DNA of 64,000 nucleotides from Excoecaria cochinchinensis (GCA_947683425.1 CANTUQ010000073.1:17384001-17448000); one strand, 5' to 3'. Positions 9,912 to 22,899 are shown, counted from the first letter of the stretch. A program made the numbers and translations. Notes: generated by a model not told the origin, from the sequence alone.

Positions 9912-10175
9912 CTATCGTGAGCGCGATAGAGCTCGGTGATCCTTGCTTCTACCAAGGAGTGTCTCTGTCGCGAGCATGACAGAGAGCTCGGTTAGCCGAG
10001 CATCCGCCGGGCTGATCGCTATTGCAAGCGCGATAGTGACCTCCCCGCCCTCTGTCGCGACCGTGATAGAGGCCTTTCTGCCTCTCTCTCTTGTGTGTGA
10101 TTGTGTGTCGCGAGCACATTTGTGTGTGCAAAATGCTTCTATCGCGAGCGCAACTGGTCGTCGCGAGGGCGACCT
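9912..10175 (+). repeat. Palindrome cluster in LTR B (CTATCGCGAGCGCGATAG type)
   Basis: Near-perfect 18-bp palindromes lie at 9912-9929, 9965-9982, 10019-10036 and 10052-10069, with partial copies near 10106 and 10139-10175. Arms vary between CTATC and CTGTC while the matching arm changes along with them in several copies. Confidence 0.75.
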
Positions 10176-10730
10176 TCCCCTGTTTTCAAATGTTTATTCT
10201 TTTATCCTCTTTGCATGGTTTCTCACTTGTGATCTATTCATGTATCAATGTATGAGCTATTGAATGCTTCACTATGAGATCTTTATTTTGAATTAATGCC
10301 TAGCCTACAATAGTCATGTAAGTGGATAGATAGACATGCCTATAGAGTTCTGTTAGTTGCAGCCCCAATGTGTTCCGGACCCTGATCAGGTCACCATTTG
10401 GGTCCTCGCGTTCCTTATAAGTTGGATCTTGTTTAAGATCCCCCAATGTGAAAATGTTTTTTAATAAAAATGATAGAAGTTGCTTTTGTTTGTACCCACG
10501 GGTACCAATGTGTTCACTCATTATCTGTTACTCTGAGTTTGCAGACATACCTATGAGTTTAATATCGATGTGAAATAATGTGAATTGTTAAAATGCTGCT
10601 ATATGAATGTTTATATTTATGATCTTTTGTTGTAAGCTTGTTATGCTTATATAAATTTATGTGTGTGCCATATGTATGTAATTGCCTTAACGTCCACTGT
10701 GAGTGGCCGTTCATCTTTTGGTTTTCCCCA

Positions 10731-10748
10731 CTAAGCGTTATCGCTTAA
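10731..10748 (+). other. Conserved LTR hairpin (B)
   Basis: CTAAGCGTTATCGCTTAA followed by CATCCGTGCAGGTGTGGAAG. The final stem base is mutated. Confidence 0.7.
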
Positions 10749-11646
10749 CATGGGTTCTCATCCGTGCAGGTGTGGAAGCAGTGGAAGTTTTTGGGAGGTT
10801 TGATCCGTAACAGGCTAGGACAATACAGTAGGAGGGCTTTTGATAGAGGCTTAATTACTTTATTTTGTAGTTCCTGATGTATAGTTTTTGGTTTATAACC
10901 ATTTTTGTATTATGAACTCTCAAGTTTGTATTTTTGTATATTGATATTGTAATCAGTTTTGTTATGTATATATTTTGGTATATCAATGAAGGAGATTTGT
11001 TAAGTTCCGTTTGGGCTCAATTGTACTTTTCTCTGAATGTATGGTTATTTATAGAATGTTATGGTTCCCAACTCTATTATTATGTGTAAATATTATTCAG
11101 TTATGCTTATGTATCGGATATTGTTATGCATGCATTGTTCAGTTTGGTGACAACCCTTATCTATGCCGGCACTCACTCTTCCATGCGGGTGAGCTCCCTT
11201 AAGTATAGGTAAGAGGTGTTACAGTATACAGGAACATAGTACAAATAACATAAGCCAGAAATATTAACTTATCGTAATTCATTTAGTATTTATACAATCC
11301 AAACCGAAAGAGCATCATTTGCAAAATATGTATCAAAATACCTACATATCAATCTTCTTTGAGTGTGTTTGTAACACCCCATCTACCCCTTGGGAGGATA
11401 ATAGAGTGTTGCATTACAATATATGAAACTTACAGAAATCAAAGTAATAAAATTTCCTTTCTTTTCATTACTGCACATGTACAACATTACATTAACAGTT
11501 ATTTACAGATATAATTATCCTTATATAACACAAACACGTATGATTCTATAATAATGATATTGTGCTATCCTTGTGTTCGCCTAGCCTTTTTATGGACAAT
11601 CCTTTAGGACAACCCCAACTTTGTACCTACATATATTAAAACCCAT

Positions 11647-11665
11647 GCTAAGTATAAAGCTTAGT
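11647..11665 (-). other. Conserved LTR hairpin (C)
   Basis: On the minus strand CTAAGCTTTATACTTAG keeps the five outer stem pairs although the loop differs from the other LTRs. Confidence 0.6.
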
Positions 11666-12489
11666 GGGAAAACATATAGGTTATAGATAACAACTTATGA
11701 CAGTCATTAAAGCACGCACAATAAATGACATATGTAAGTAACAATAATGCATCTGAACATATTATCATATCTTTCAAAAGTACAGTACATTACTAGAACA
11801 TTCAGATAATATTAAATCAATATCTTAAGCTTTAATAATATACAAAGCAAGTAAAGCATGTCAACATGTTTTTCACGAGTACATTTATAATATAAGCGAA
11901 ACAGTCTAACTTATCTTTCAAGAGCATATTTTCATAACATTTAACTTGCATGAACCAGTCATTAAATTTCTTGCTTATCCCTAAGGTAATGGATAACAAA
12001 AGTACAGAACAGTAGGTACCCGAAGGTACTGAATAGGGGTACACGAAATACAGAAGTACCCGTAGGTACAATGCATTTTAATTAATTATATTTATGTGAC
12101 AGAAGGTGACCCAAATGGGGCCAACCAGACCTAAACGGGCTAAAATAATGACCCAAACAAGGCCAACAGAATAGAATGGTATCCATTACCCCAGTCAAAG
12201 CAAACTTTTAATCATATAAGGTCAACAATGAACACATTAAATCAGGAATATAATATCCAGTTCAAAAGAGTATATATAGTTATACAGAACTGTACAATTA
12301 TTGTCATTTTCATATCGTGTCGGTGTACACATTTTAACTTTCTATGATTTGGTTTGGACTTGGAATAATATTCGAAGTTTCCTACGTATCCCAAGATTTG
12401 GAAATCAGAACCACATAGTTCTACATATTCTAATATACTGTGTAAATGCATAGTACATATAATCAAATAAAAAATCAGATACAAATCAA

Positions 12490-12596
12490 TTATAGATCAG
12501 GTAATAGTTCAGATGCAGATCAGGTAACAGATTAGATGCAGATCAGGTAATAGATCAGATACATATCAGGTAACAGATCAGCTAACAGACCATGTA
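12490..12596. repeat. Short degenerate tandem repeat (CAGATCAGGTAA)
   Basis: Six to seven imperfect units built on AGATCAGGTAAYAG and CAGATGCAGATC lie head to tail inside element C. They have no coding frame. Confidence 0.7.
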
Positions 12597-12656
12597 AACT
12601 TATACAATAATCATGTAAACCTATACCTTCACTTCACATGCATTCCATATTACATC

Positions 12657-12768
<112 letters not shown>

Positions 12769-14207
12769 ATAAGTTTCCATTTTATTTTACTCATGTATAG
12801 AAATATATTTAAGCACATTAGAATTACAAATGGCATAGAAGTTGCCATTGGAACTACGGATATATATTTATATATATATTATAACTAATATTATAATAAA
12901 TTCTAACACAATTAATTATGAATCCCATTTCATTCCTAAGTTTCAAGGATTTTTATTTATTATATTATAATTTACTAAAGTTAGAATGGCCAAAACATAA
13001 CTTGAGAATTGTATATATGGAACAAATGAACCCAAAAAAGATAAAGGAAGAAGGGATGGGCTGTCACGAGTCATGCCTAATGTCACGACTCGTGCCATTG
13101 GCTTGATGTGCAGACTAGGGACAGAAGCTGATCTTTCCAACTCTACATTAGGGCAGACTCTGATCTCCTTTTTTTTACATCCAAAATGAACTAGAAATAA
13201 AGTTTTTAGATGAAATGGTCTCTTAACAAATGTTCCCCTAGATGTTAAATTTCTAATGGAATAAATTTTAGGTCATTTGGACATCTAAAACTCCAAATAT
13301 GACTCAAAAAATACAAATTGCTCTTATGACCGGGATAGAATAGATATTCTTCTGCTTTTGCTAATTTTAATATATTTAGGGCCATAATTTTCTCATGACT
13401 ATTTCTAAGACATTTGAAAGCACAGAAGTGACAGTTCATATGCCACCAGAAGCATCTAATATGGATATTCATAGGCTAAGTTATAGCTTAAAAACTAGGC
13501 TAAGGTAAAGGGTGAAATTTAACAACATCTCCCCCAAAAATTCCATTTGCCCAATTTCTAATTTCCAACCACACAATCAACCACAGCATCATATCAACCA
13601 TCAAATATCATCACACTATAATTATAATATCCCAAATCATTCAAATTATAGCAAAAGAAGAGGAATATTCCCAAAATCATATGAAAAGAGAGGAAGCAGA
13701 TGAGGAAGAAGAAAACCTTACCAATTAGCAAACCAATCACACATAAACTCACTTTTCCCCTTCAAATCTCCATGAACAGCCCCGTAGAAGATGGAAGAGA
13801 GAGCAAGAATTGAAGGAAGAAGTGGAAGAGCTAGAATTTTCGGGAGTCCTCCTCCTCGAACCGACCTCAGCTTTTTCTTTTAAACTCAATTCCCTTCGCC
13901 TATCAAAATTGCAAAGTGTTAATTCCCATTGGCTAGCTTTGAAATTTGCATATCAATCCTTTCTTTCTTTCTTTTTCTTACATTAGTCTTACAATTAACT
14001 TTATCTTAAACATTAGCCCACAAGATTATCCATTTAATACAAATAAGTCATAATTAACAAATTCATAATTACCGTACTTACGGAAACTTTTGCATTAATA
14101 CCAATTATTTCCTTTTTAACACATTCTCTACCAAACATGCACATTTAGCACCTTAATTCTTCTCAAACATGTCCAAATACAACTAGGGGGTATTTTGGGT
14201 CATTACA

Positions 14208-15560
14208 AAGTCTCCTTCTTTCAACAAATATTTTCTGACCTTTTTCCCAAATGATCGGGCCAGCCTTTTTTGATAAATCTGATTATGGTAGTAAGCTCGC
14301 ATTCTATCCCCATCTAGCAAGTTCAGTTGCCGTAATCATTGTTGTGCCCATTCTGCTTTTGGTATCTTGGCCTCTGAGGCTACCCTTAGGGATTGAAGTT
14401 CTATTTCTACTAGTAATACTGCCTCGGTCCCATAAACCAAAGAATACGGGGTAGCCCATGTCGAGATTCTTAGAATGATTCTGTAGCCCCATAGTGTAAG
14501 AGGTAACTTCTCTGCCCAATCCTCGTAGCTCTTTACAATTTTAGCCAGTATCCTCTTCACATTTTTGTTTGCTGCGTCAACTACCCAGTTGGCCTATGGA
14601 TGATATGGGGAAGAGTTGTGGTGATGGATGACATATTTTTGGAGCAACTTCTTAGTTTTAGCCCGAAACTGCACGCCATTGTCAGGCACAACGTGATGCG
14701 GGAGACCATATCTGCAAATAAAGTTCCTTTCGATGAATATGGCCATTTCTCAAGCACCTACTTTCTTGAAGGATTTGGCTTCTACCCACGTAGTGAAGTA
14801 TTTGATGGCAACCAAAATGTTTCTATGCCCAATTGAAGCTATCGGATGTATCTCGCCTATGATGTCTATACCCCAAGCTGCGAATGGCCATGGAGATGTA
14901 AGGTTACAAAATTCTGAAGCTGGTACATGCCTTAAATCCGCTTATTGTTGGCATAACTAGCACTGCTTGACGTATTTAGAGCAATCTATATCTAGGGTGA
15001 GCCAAAAGAATCCTTGACGCTTGATCTTCTTCGTGAAAATTGGACCGCTCATGTGACCCCCACAGACAACAGTATAAGTTTCCTCTATAACCTTCTTAGC
15101 TTCCTTCTCATACAAACACCTTAGCTGAATACCATCAGCTTGTCATTTGTATAACACATTATCTATGCTGATAAATTGGGTGGGTAGCTTACAGATCATC
15201 TTTTGGTCTTTCTCCATGGCTTCATCTGGAAATATCTACTTTGCTAGGTAATTTTGAATATCATAGTACCAAGGCTTTTCATCAGTAATCTCGACATCCA
15301 TTATCTATTCGATTTCGAAGATAGGTCTCTCGGAACTCAAGATTAAAATAGGCTTCATAACGACTGCCTTCGGGTTATCCCACATAGATACCAGGGTTGC
15401 GAGCACGTCCGCCAATTGGTTCTTGTTTGTAGGAACGAAGTGAAAGGTGCATGTCTCGAATTAGCTGCTTAACATCTTGAAATTCTTTATACATGGCCTT
15501 AGCCGTTCTTCCTTAACCGAGCAGTCACCTCAAACTTGATGGATTACCAGCGATGAATCC
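14208..15560 (-). pseudogene. Tat1 integrase, zinc module and archaeal-type RNase H, right piece
   Basis: Minus-strand sequence continues the Tat1 pol after element C. It contains the integrase segment ILAKIVKSYEDWAEKLPL with LWGYR (14336-14560), the core with the NGVQF-like block (14650-14700) and the GIDIIG-like block (14850), the zinc module near 14960-15110, and part of the second RNase H up to 15559. It aligns with Tat2 54990-56370. Frames are broken throughout. Homology ends at GAATC, where element H sequence starts with TGAAGTGAG. Confidence 0.75.
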
Positions 15561-16579
15561 TGAAGTGAGTCAAATTGTCTACCCTAGTCTCTAAGACTTA
15601 GTATAGAGCAAGAAGGGTGTCGAACACTGGGAGCCCTAGAGAAGATTTATATTAACTAAATAGATACTTAGATGGATAGGCAAATAATATCAAAGAAGTT
15701 GAAATGTTCTACTATTCTTAAAATTATTACGAATTACAAATTACTCTAATTAAACTAAGTGAACTAATGAGAAATTCAAACAATATATAGTAATGCATAT
15801 TAGAATTACAAATGAGAATAAATCAAGAACTTTAACCATTGATAAACACATAATACATACAATATTTAGAGAATATAGCCAATAATTCTTAAAGGCATTT
15901 CTCATTGTCAATTCAAGGTATTTTTATGTAGAGTCTACAAGCACTCTAATGACATTGTAGAGATAAATAAAAACCATTAAATTCTATGCTAATTCTTTAA
16001 CCCGTTAAAGTGGATGTTTTGTCTCCAGGTACTTTCCTAACCTTTAAGTAAATTCAATTACTTTTCCACCAAAATGGCCCAACTCTCATTGTGAACAAAT
16101 TGATTTACAAGTTACAAATGGTGATCAAGCATATATAACACATTCCATACTCAATTAAACTTAAATCATTCATGCATTTTAAAAGATGGAAAATATAGTT
16201 CTGAATATTAATTCATCATTGTAATTCTAATACACAAAGACTTAGCCAAAGTACATATTATCTACAATAAAAAAAAACAAGAAAGTATTTTAAACATCAA
16301 ACAAATAATAAGAGAAAAGAGAAAAAGAGTTTGGTTGATGAATCACTTCAATCCTCTTCAGGGAGATTACTTGATGTTAACTAAACTTCTTTTTTTTTCT
16401 CTTATTTCTTTGACTCTGTCTTTTTGTCATTCTCGTTCTCCCCCTTTCTGGAAGTTATTTGCCTCTATTTGTATGCCTCTTGACAACCCTTCTTATGCCT
16501 CATGCGAATGGGTGTAAACATGAAAAGGTGGCTTGAAAGGGTGTGATGAAACAAGACAACACTTGGGAGGGAATGCTGG

Positions 16580-16770
16580 TGCCGACTCGTGACAGGTGTG
16601 CCCACTCCTTCTTGAGTCGGCACATTTAGTCTCTGTCACGACTGATCACTTTTGTGCTGAGTTGTGGCACTGACCTTCCTTCTTGTCACGAGTTGTCACA
16701 ATGGTGCCGACTCATGACCATTGCTCTCTGTCGTGACTCATGATGAATGTGCTGAGTCGTGACCTTTTTC
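16580..16770. repeat. Palindrome cluster in element H (CCGACTCGTGAC type)
   Basis: Repeated, imperfect copies of the GACTCGTGAC / GTCACGAGTC pair (near 16581, 16613, 16638, 16685, 16707, 16731, 16755) in both orientations. The core matches the CACGAGTCGTG palindromes of LTR D and element C. Confidence 0.65.
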
Positions 16771-18094
16771 TACTCTTCCTCTTTTGCTCTACTCATCATC
16801 CTTCTCTAATGAACTCAACTGCACTCTCCAATGAACTCAATTGCACTTCATATCAAGTGATCCCTTCAAACACACAAACTAAATTAAAACAGCTAAAAAC
16901 TAAGTAGAAATCACACAAATGCAAACATAAAACTAAAAAAAAGGTAAAGAAAACTATCCTAAAACTATAGTATTTTGCATCTTAACAAATTCCCCTACAC
17001 TTGAACCTTGCTTGCTCCCAATCAAGAAATTAAAAACTAAGTAGAAGAAATGAAATCTTTATCTTCTCCAAAATAAATATATCCATCCCACAAGTCATCT
17101 TAATTATGAAATAGGTTAAGAAAAAGATAGATAATAACTAAGCTTCTAATGCTTAATAATGATATAGAAGAAAAGTTGCACAGCATATATAATACTTTTG
17201 TCAAATTATCTCAATTTACTAAAATCAAAATCAAGAATATAAAGTCAAGGTACTAACTAGGCTACCTAACTAAAATGTTCAGTCATCAAGTTTAGAAATT
17301 CCAAGAATATAAGCAACCATTGGGACGAGGATTAAGCACACGCATTAACTCACAATTCTCATGGAATTTTTAGACACTTTTATTCTCTTTTTTTTTCTTA
17401 GTGGGTGCATTTTATGCTCCATCCCACTATATTTTTCTTACTTCCTACTTGTGAAATCATACTTTCTTTCCGAATGAATGTAAATGAGGACCATACACAC
17501 TTACACATAACTTACTTGAAATGTATGACACCAACCATTTATTTCATTTTTTTTCTTTTCATTGATCATCCTCATCCATTATTAAAAAGTGAGCTACACA
17601 TTTTATGGCTATAATTTCCCTTAGGCTACTAAAATCCTTAAAACCTAAACTTAAATCCTTACCATCTTAGCTCTATGCATAGTTAGAACATTAACTAAAC
17701 ATTTTGTAGACCTTGAAAATAATAAAAAGAGATAAAATGAAAATCTACAATACATACTCAATGAAGCTTTAAAATTCTACCAATTATGCATAAGAAGTTA
17801 ATTATTAACATAACCTTAACATATAACCTCAAACACAATTAAGATGACTTAATAAAGAGATACTTATAAGAATGGAGAAGATAAAAGCGTGCAAAATAAA
17901 ACACAAGCACACATGCACACAACTAAAACACAAACACTCATGCATATAATAGAACGAAAAGCAAAAACAAAATGAAATCACAAACAATGAACAAAAATAA
18001 AGAGCAAATTCTATAAGCCCTCCCCCACACTTAAAAGTGCACATTATCCCCAATGAAAACTAAAAATGTAAAAAAGGAGTAGAAAGAACTCTAC

Positions 18095-19256
18095 TTAATC
18101 TTTGGAAGGCGATGGTGGAGGAGACTCAATGTTATAACCATAATAGGTGAAGAACTAGTTCATCTTGTACTCCAACTTTCATTGCCGTCTATCAAGTTGG
18201 CGATTCAAAGCTTCCATATTAGTAAGTTAGGATTGCATCACTCTCTGATTCTCCAAAAGCCGCTCCAAAATAGGGGAGTCGAGATCGGAAGAAGTGCCAA
18301 CATCCGCAGGCAATTGGGAAGTATCATGAGAATCATCATCGGAAGAATCCTTTATAGTGTGCTCTTTAACGGGTTCCAACCCCTTCGAATAAGACCTAGA
18401 CTTAGCAGGAATTACACGAAAAGATGCATCCACCACCTCACCACGGATAAAAATTTGCTTAGTAAAATAAGAACATTTAATAACACGAGTAAAACATCAA
18501 GATTAATGTGAAGATTCTTAGCAATAATGGAAACAATATGTCCATGAGGTAGATTAACATCTTTACGAGTAGAAGAGGCCAGCAATTGATTAAAAATCCA
18601 ATATGTCCAATAAACTTTCTTTTCGTTATGAACACACCACATTAAGAACAATTCTTGAGCAGAAACTCTATTGGTCTCGAATTTATGGAAAACAACACAT
18701 GCAATGATTTTATTGAAGAACCAAAATTTCAAATCCTTAATAAACATAGCTTTACCCCTCTTGGCTTGAAAAGGTGTCTGTAAATCAGTAAGAAAAATCC
18801 AAAACTCATTGAACATAAAAGAAGAAGGGGGGGGGGGGGGGGGGGGTCACACAAACCATCTTACTTAAAACCAAAAGATTTATGCATAAAGAAATATGTG
18901 AGTCTATGATATTGTCCACACAGCCGAAGTTCAAAAATAAGTGAATTTTCAGAACCAACTTCCAATGAAGTGTAAAACTCAAGAGTCAAGTTAATATAAG
19001 TATGTTTATGCATGGAAACAAATTTATGAAGACCACAAAAAATCAACATCTGAGTAAGAAAGTCTAACATACTAGCTTTTTGAAGCAAAGAAGATGAAAA
19101 ATACTTACAGGCAACAAGGTCCCTATACCTGATATTTCGAAATCTTGTACCTTCCTCATGGGAAAAAAATTGGAAAAGGTGTTTCGTACATTGCTATCAA
19201 ATTCTCCTCCTCAGAGTTCTCGGCTTGGAAGAAGATGGGTTCTTTGTTCTTACCAT
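18095..19256 (-). pseudogene. Athila-type accessory ORF of element H (broken)
   Basis: The minus frame starts MVRTKNPSSSKPRTLRRRI at 19256 and soon hits a stop. After frame changes it continues with KASMLDFLTQMLIFCGLHKF (19088), a YINLTLEFYTSLEV block, then MFIKDLKFWFFNKIIACVVF and QELFLMWCVHNEKK (18412-18816), and a C-terminal tail IKDSSDDDSHDTSQ ending SPPPSPSKD at 18095. Proteins of this type are encoded between pol and the 3' LTR of Athila/Tat elements, and databases label them ATHILA ORF-1 or putative plant transposon protein; no enzymatic role is known to me. A 20-base G run at 18827-18846 sits inside the ORF. Confidence 0.65.
18827..18846 (+). repeat. Poly-G tract (20 G)
   Basis: Twenty consecutive G within the H accessory ORF. 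It could fold as a G-quadruplex, and its length is error-prone in sequencing. Confidence 0.95.
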
Positions 19257-21040
19257 GATGGACAGACACTTGAAAGAAGAAGAAAAAGAAGAACGTAGAA
19301 CTAAAAGGGGGAAGAAATGAAAAGAAGGCAAAAATAGCACAAGAAACAAGAACAGAAGGAAAACGAAAATAAAAGAGGGCGAATGGGTGAAAAAGAAGAA
19401 AAGAATATGGGGAAAGAAAAAGTGAAGAGAATCCAAACTGAAAAGTATGTTGGAAATTTAAAAAGAAACAGGAAAGAGATGGGAAGGATTGGAAGAAGAC
19501 TATTGTAGGAATAGAAAGAGACAAGATAGTTGATATGAAAAGTCATGACTTTTGGTGTGATGCCTGTGACGCCCCATACTCGCAACTGGTATGGATATCG
19601 GATGTCACAATATTACTATCCGATCGATGCTTATGACAAAGGCGGTAATTTTTATTTCCTTTTCTTTTTCTTATTAACATATAACATCATTTATCCTTTT
19701 GAACTCTTTCATGTCATTAATAAGTCTTATTCAAATCAATCCACACATCACATTTTATCGGATCATGTCATTCAGTCATATTCTATAACATTTAACATGT
19801 GAACAATATACAGTACATAATCGATTCTAAACCATTACATATATATATATGCCACTAACACTATTCATACAATCAAAATTGGGCACATAACATCTATAAC
19901 ATTAGCTACCCAAAACCTACAATTCAGCCAAACACAGCCCAACTCAGGGGCACAACAATCATAACATATGTCCATTCCAGTTCAATTCATATAACTAATC
20001 CAATATAATAATATCTATCATTACATGTAACTATTCCTGTAATACAAAATGTTTATATACATTCTAATAACAATACACCGCCTTCTTAACTTCAGTCCAG
20101 AAGTCCCGTTTGATCTCAAAGCCGGTAGGACGCCTGCTCCATAGACGCTCTACTCAGTACCTACACGTAGTCAAATAAATTACGTGCTGAATATACTCAA
20201 TGGTGATTACGAATCTAAAAATTTCCAATTCAAGTTTATGCATACACATGCATAAAACACACTAAACTAATTTCTTATTCTCATTTAACTCACTCATTAA
20301 CGCTTTACTTAATGCCATCTTACACTATAGTCCTTTATTTGCCCTTCTTATTGGAAAATTAGGATTTCATCCCTAACATATTCAGTGCTTATCAAGTAAT
20401 CCTTTCAATTAACTAAATTGCCACTTTGCTATATAGTTTCCATTTAATTACAAATATGCCCTTTGTTTACTTAAAGGCATACATTTGACGATTTAGTCCT
20501 CGAACTTTCATTCTAGTCCTCATTTGACTATCACTTTATACATTTAGTCACCTAATTTCATATTTTACCATTTTCACAATAATGGTATTCTTTTTACATT
20601 TCTCTACCCTTTTGACATGTAAATTACAGTTTAGTCCTCATAGTTTTACTTTCACATTCATGTTACTTATTAGTTCATATTAAGCTTTTACTTTCCAATT
20701 AAACCCATTAATTATTCATTTTATTACTCTTATTCATTTAACCTATCATTTCATGTTCAAATTACCATTTAGTCCCTACTTTATCTGTCACACCCCATTT
20801 TTTTTGGGTGTTGGGTGTGAGTGGTCAAGTTCCACCAATCATAGGATGGCATGTGGCTAAGGTTTTAGGGAGTGGGTATAAATAGAACGAGAGAGAAGAA
20901 AGGGCAGCCATTTTACTGCCTCATTGCCGTTCTCCTCCTCCTCTTTATCCCTTCTTCCTCTTTTCTCTTCAAGAAAATGTGCCCTAGTGTGAATCCAAGT
21001 GGTCGTGGTGGAAATTGATCATTTCTCAAGTTTCATTTGG

Positions 21041-21234
21041 GTAAGTAGTTGAGTCTTCTTCTTCTTCTTCTTCTTCTTCTTTCTCTTGGTCTGTTAGAGT
21101 GTGTTCTAACTTAGGGCTTTTTGCATTTGTGTGATTCTTAGGTTTTCGGTTTAGAAGCGCCTCATCGTGATCCCAAAGGGAAAGAGAAGGCCAGTGGGAG
21201 TGGAACGTGCAACTAGGAGCATAGGATTCTGCAG
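21041..21234 (+). other. Leader intron and KGKEK exon in LTR D
   Basis: Donor TTTGG|GTAAG at 21041, a CTT run, acceptor GTTTAG ending 21154 (114 bp). The exon reads PHRDPKGKEKASGSGTCN then TAG and ends TGCAG|GTTTGGG. In both A and D the spliced frame is closed upstream by a TGA in the first exon. Confidence 0.5.
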
Positions 21235-21727
21235 GTTTGGGAATTTCTGCATTTTTCTTGTGTTTGTCATGGTTGAACAATGTGCTGGGAATCTGATGGT
21301 TTTGTAATGAGTTTTGTTTGATTAAGTTATAATGCAAGAATATTGAACTATGAGAGCAGATTTGAGTTAAATGGATTTGTTGTGACTTTTCTGGGTTGCT
21401 ACTATCAAAATTCTGAGTTTTGGTTGGTTCTTGAATTGATTATTTTTGAATGTGTAAAATATGCGTTGGTGCTGTTGTTTATGTTGGGATATGTCGATCT
21501 CAGGTAAGTTGTTGTTGGAAATTGATTTTTGAGGTTTTAGGCAAGTTTTGAAATGCAAGGAGTTCTGCAGATTTAGATCGCAGAATCGGTGTATCCAGGT
21601 CCCGATCGAATTAACATCTTCCGATCAGACATGCCTAGAGCACACAACACTCGATTGTCAATTGCAAGATGGGAAGTTGTTGATCGAGAAATGGAAAGCA
21701 CGATTCATGCTTTTGCTGGGAGCTAGG

Positions 21728-22202
21728 TCACGAAACGTGATGAGGAGCACGACTCGTGACATGGTATAGAGAGGCGACACGAGTCGTGCCATGTTAGCAC
21801 GAGTCGTGTCCCCTACTCCCCCTTCCTGATAATTTGCTCTCTCTTCTGATCGGCTCTCGGCTCTTGGTCGTCCGCGCGATTGGGTGCTTTGCTGCTGAAC
21901 GAAAGGTGGGAGATCCGATCGGAACTCACCGAAGGGAAGGCAATTCGTGCGGGCTAGAAGCCCAGTCACAAGTCGTGTTGTACAAGTATGACTCGCGATA
22001 GGGCTTCGGACATCATCACGAGTCGTGCTATACAAGCACGACTGGTGCTCCTGTTCCTCCCACGCGATCGGCAATTTTGGCCTGGATAGAATGTCGACAT
22101 GAGTCGTGTCGATCCTTCATGACTCGTGTCCTCACCTCTCCTCTTTCGATTGGCCTTTGGCCACTGTCGCGAGCGCGACTCTTATCGCGATCGCAACAGT
22201 GA
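21728..22202. repeat. Palindrome cluster in LTR D (CACGAGTCGTG type plus one CTGTCGCGAGCGCGAC)
   Basis: Copies of the CACGAGTCGTG core lie at about 21747-21760, 21776-21790, 21797-21810, 21966, 22014-22052 and 22095-22130. At 22164-22202 two units match the B-type palindrome (TGTCGCGAGCGCGAC and TCGCGATCGC). So one LTR carries both families of palindrome. Confidence 0.7.
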
Positions 22203-22881
22203 ACCTCCGCTCGGCCAGCTTTTTCGAAATTGCTCTGTTTTGTCTAAAATGAATTTCTTATCTCCTCTGCATGAATTTTTATTACTATGTGATACCTATA
22301 TCATGCTTCTATATGAATAATGCTATGATTAATTCATTATAAATTATATGCTATGTTTTGGAATATGATTATCTTATGCATGACCAGCAAGAGTCAACCT
22401 AGTGGATAGTTAGGCATGCCTAATAGAGTTCTTTAGCTACAGCCCTCTATTCCGTTTGGACCCTGATCAGGTCCCTCGTTTGGTTCCTCGCGAACCTCAA
22501 TGTGTTTGGATCTTGTTTAAGATCCCCTCGGTAAAATGTTTTTGAAAGGAAATTGTGATGTTGCTTTTCGATTCGTACCCGTAAGGTACAGCCATGCGTT
22601 CGATTCGTACCCATAAGGTACCGCCATGTGTTTGCTCGTTATCCACTATTGTGAGTCAGCAGGTGTATTGTCTGTTTTGTTATGATTATGAGAATGTGAA
22701 CATCCGATCGGTTATGACTATCAGTATGGGAAACAATATGTATATGAATGTGTACTTGGACTCTTTATATGTGATCCAGTTATGATTATATTATGTGATT
22801 ATCAGCTTATGCCATATGTATGTGTTTTTGCTTTGACGACTACTGTGAGTAGCCGTCCATATTATTGTTGTGTTTTTCCCT

Positions 22882-22899
22882 CTAAGCGTTATCGCTTAG
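22882..22899 (+). other. Conserved LTR hairpin (D)
   Basis: CTAAGCGTTATCGCTTAG, a perfect inverted repeat except for the central bases, followed by the CCGTGCAGGT box. Confidence 0.75.

Larger units (their letters stand above)
8917..11223 (+). repeat. Solo LTR B (2,307 bp), target duplication GTATA
   Basis: The LTR starts CGTGACACCCC, with the first T of TG mutated to C, and ends GGTGTTACA at 11223. A perfect 5-bp duplication GTATA flanks it (8912-8916 and 11224-11228). It contains a leader intron (9305-9433) with CTT and CCT runs, an exon with NPKGKEKASGSAAE then stop (from 9434), a cluster of 18-bp palindromes (9912-10175), the GATCAGGTC block (10383) and the hairpin CTAAGCGTTATCGCTTAA (10731-10748). 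No internal region is present, so it arose by LTR-LTR recombination. Confidence 0.88.
15561..19564 (-). mobile_element. Element H fragment (Athila-type), minus strand
   Basis: This 4-kb stretch interrupts Tat1 pol at 15560 and is interrupted by the G LTR at 19565. Its only coding part is a decayed minus-strand ORF (18095-19256). A second polypurine-like run (GTGTGGGGGAGGGC on the minus strand, 18018-18031) follows the ORF, as in Athila-type 3' regions. The rest (15561-18000) is AT-rich, non-coding and carries a palindrome cluster at 16580-16770. No LTR pair is visible, so the outer ends are inferred only from the loss of Tat1 homology. Confidence 0.5.

Noticed and set aside
19156..19585. Phe/Ser/Leu-rich minus ORFs resembling membrane proteins
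   Set aside because: Read-through of a purine-rich plus-strand stretch upstream of the H accessory ORF; low complexity, no start context.
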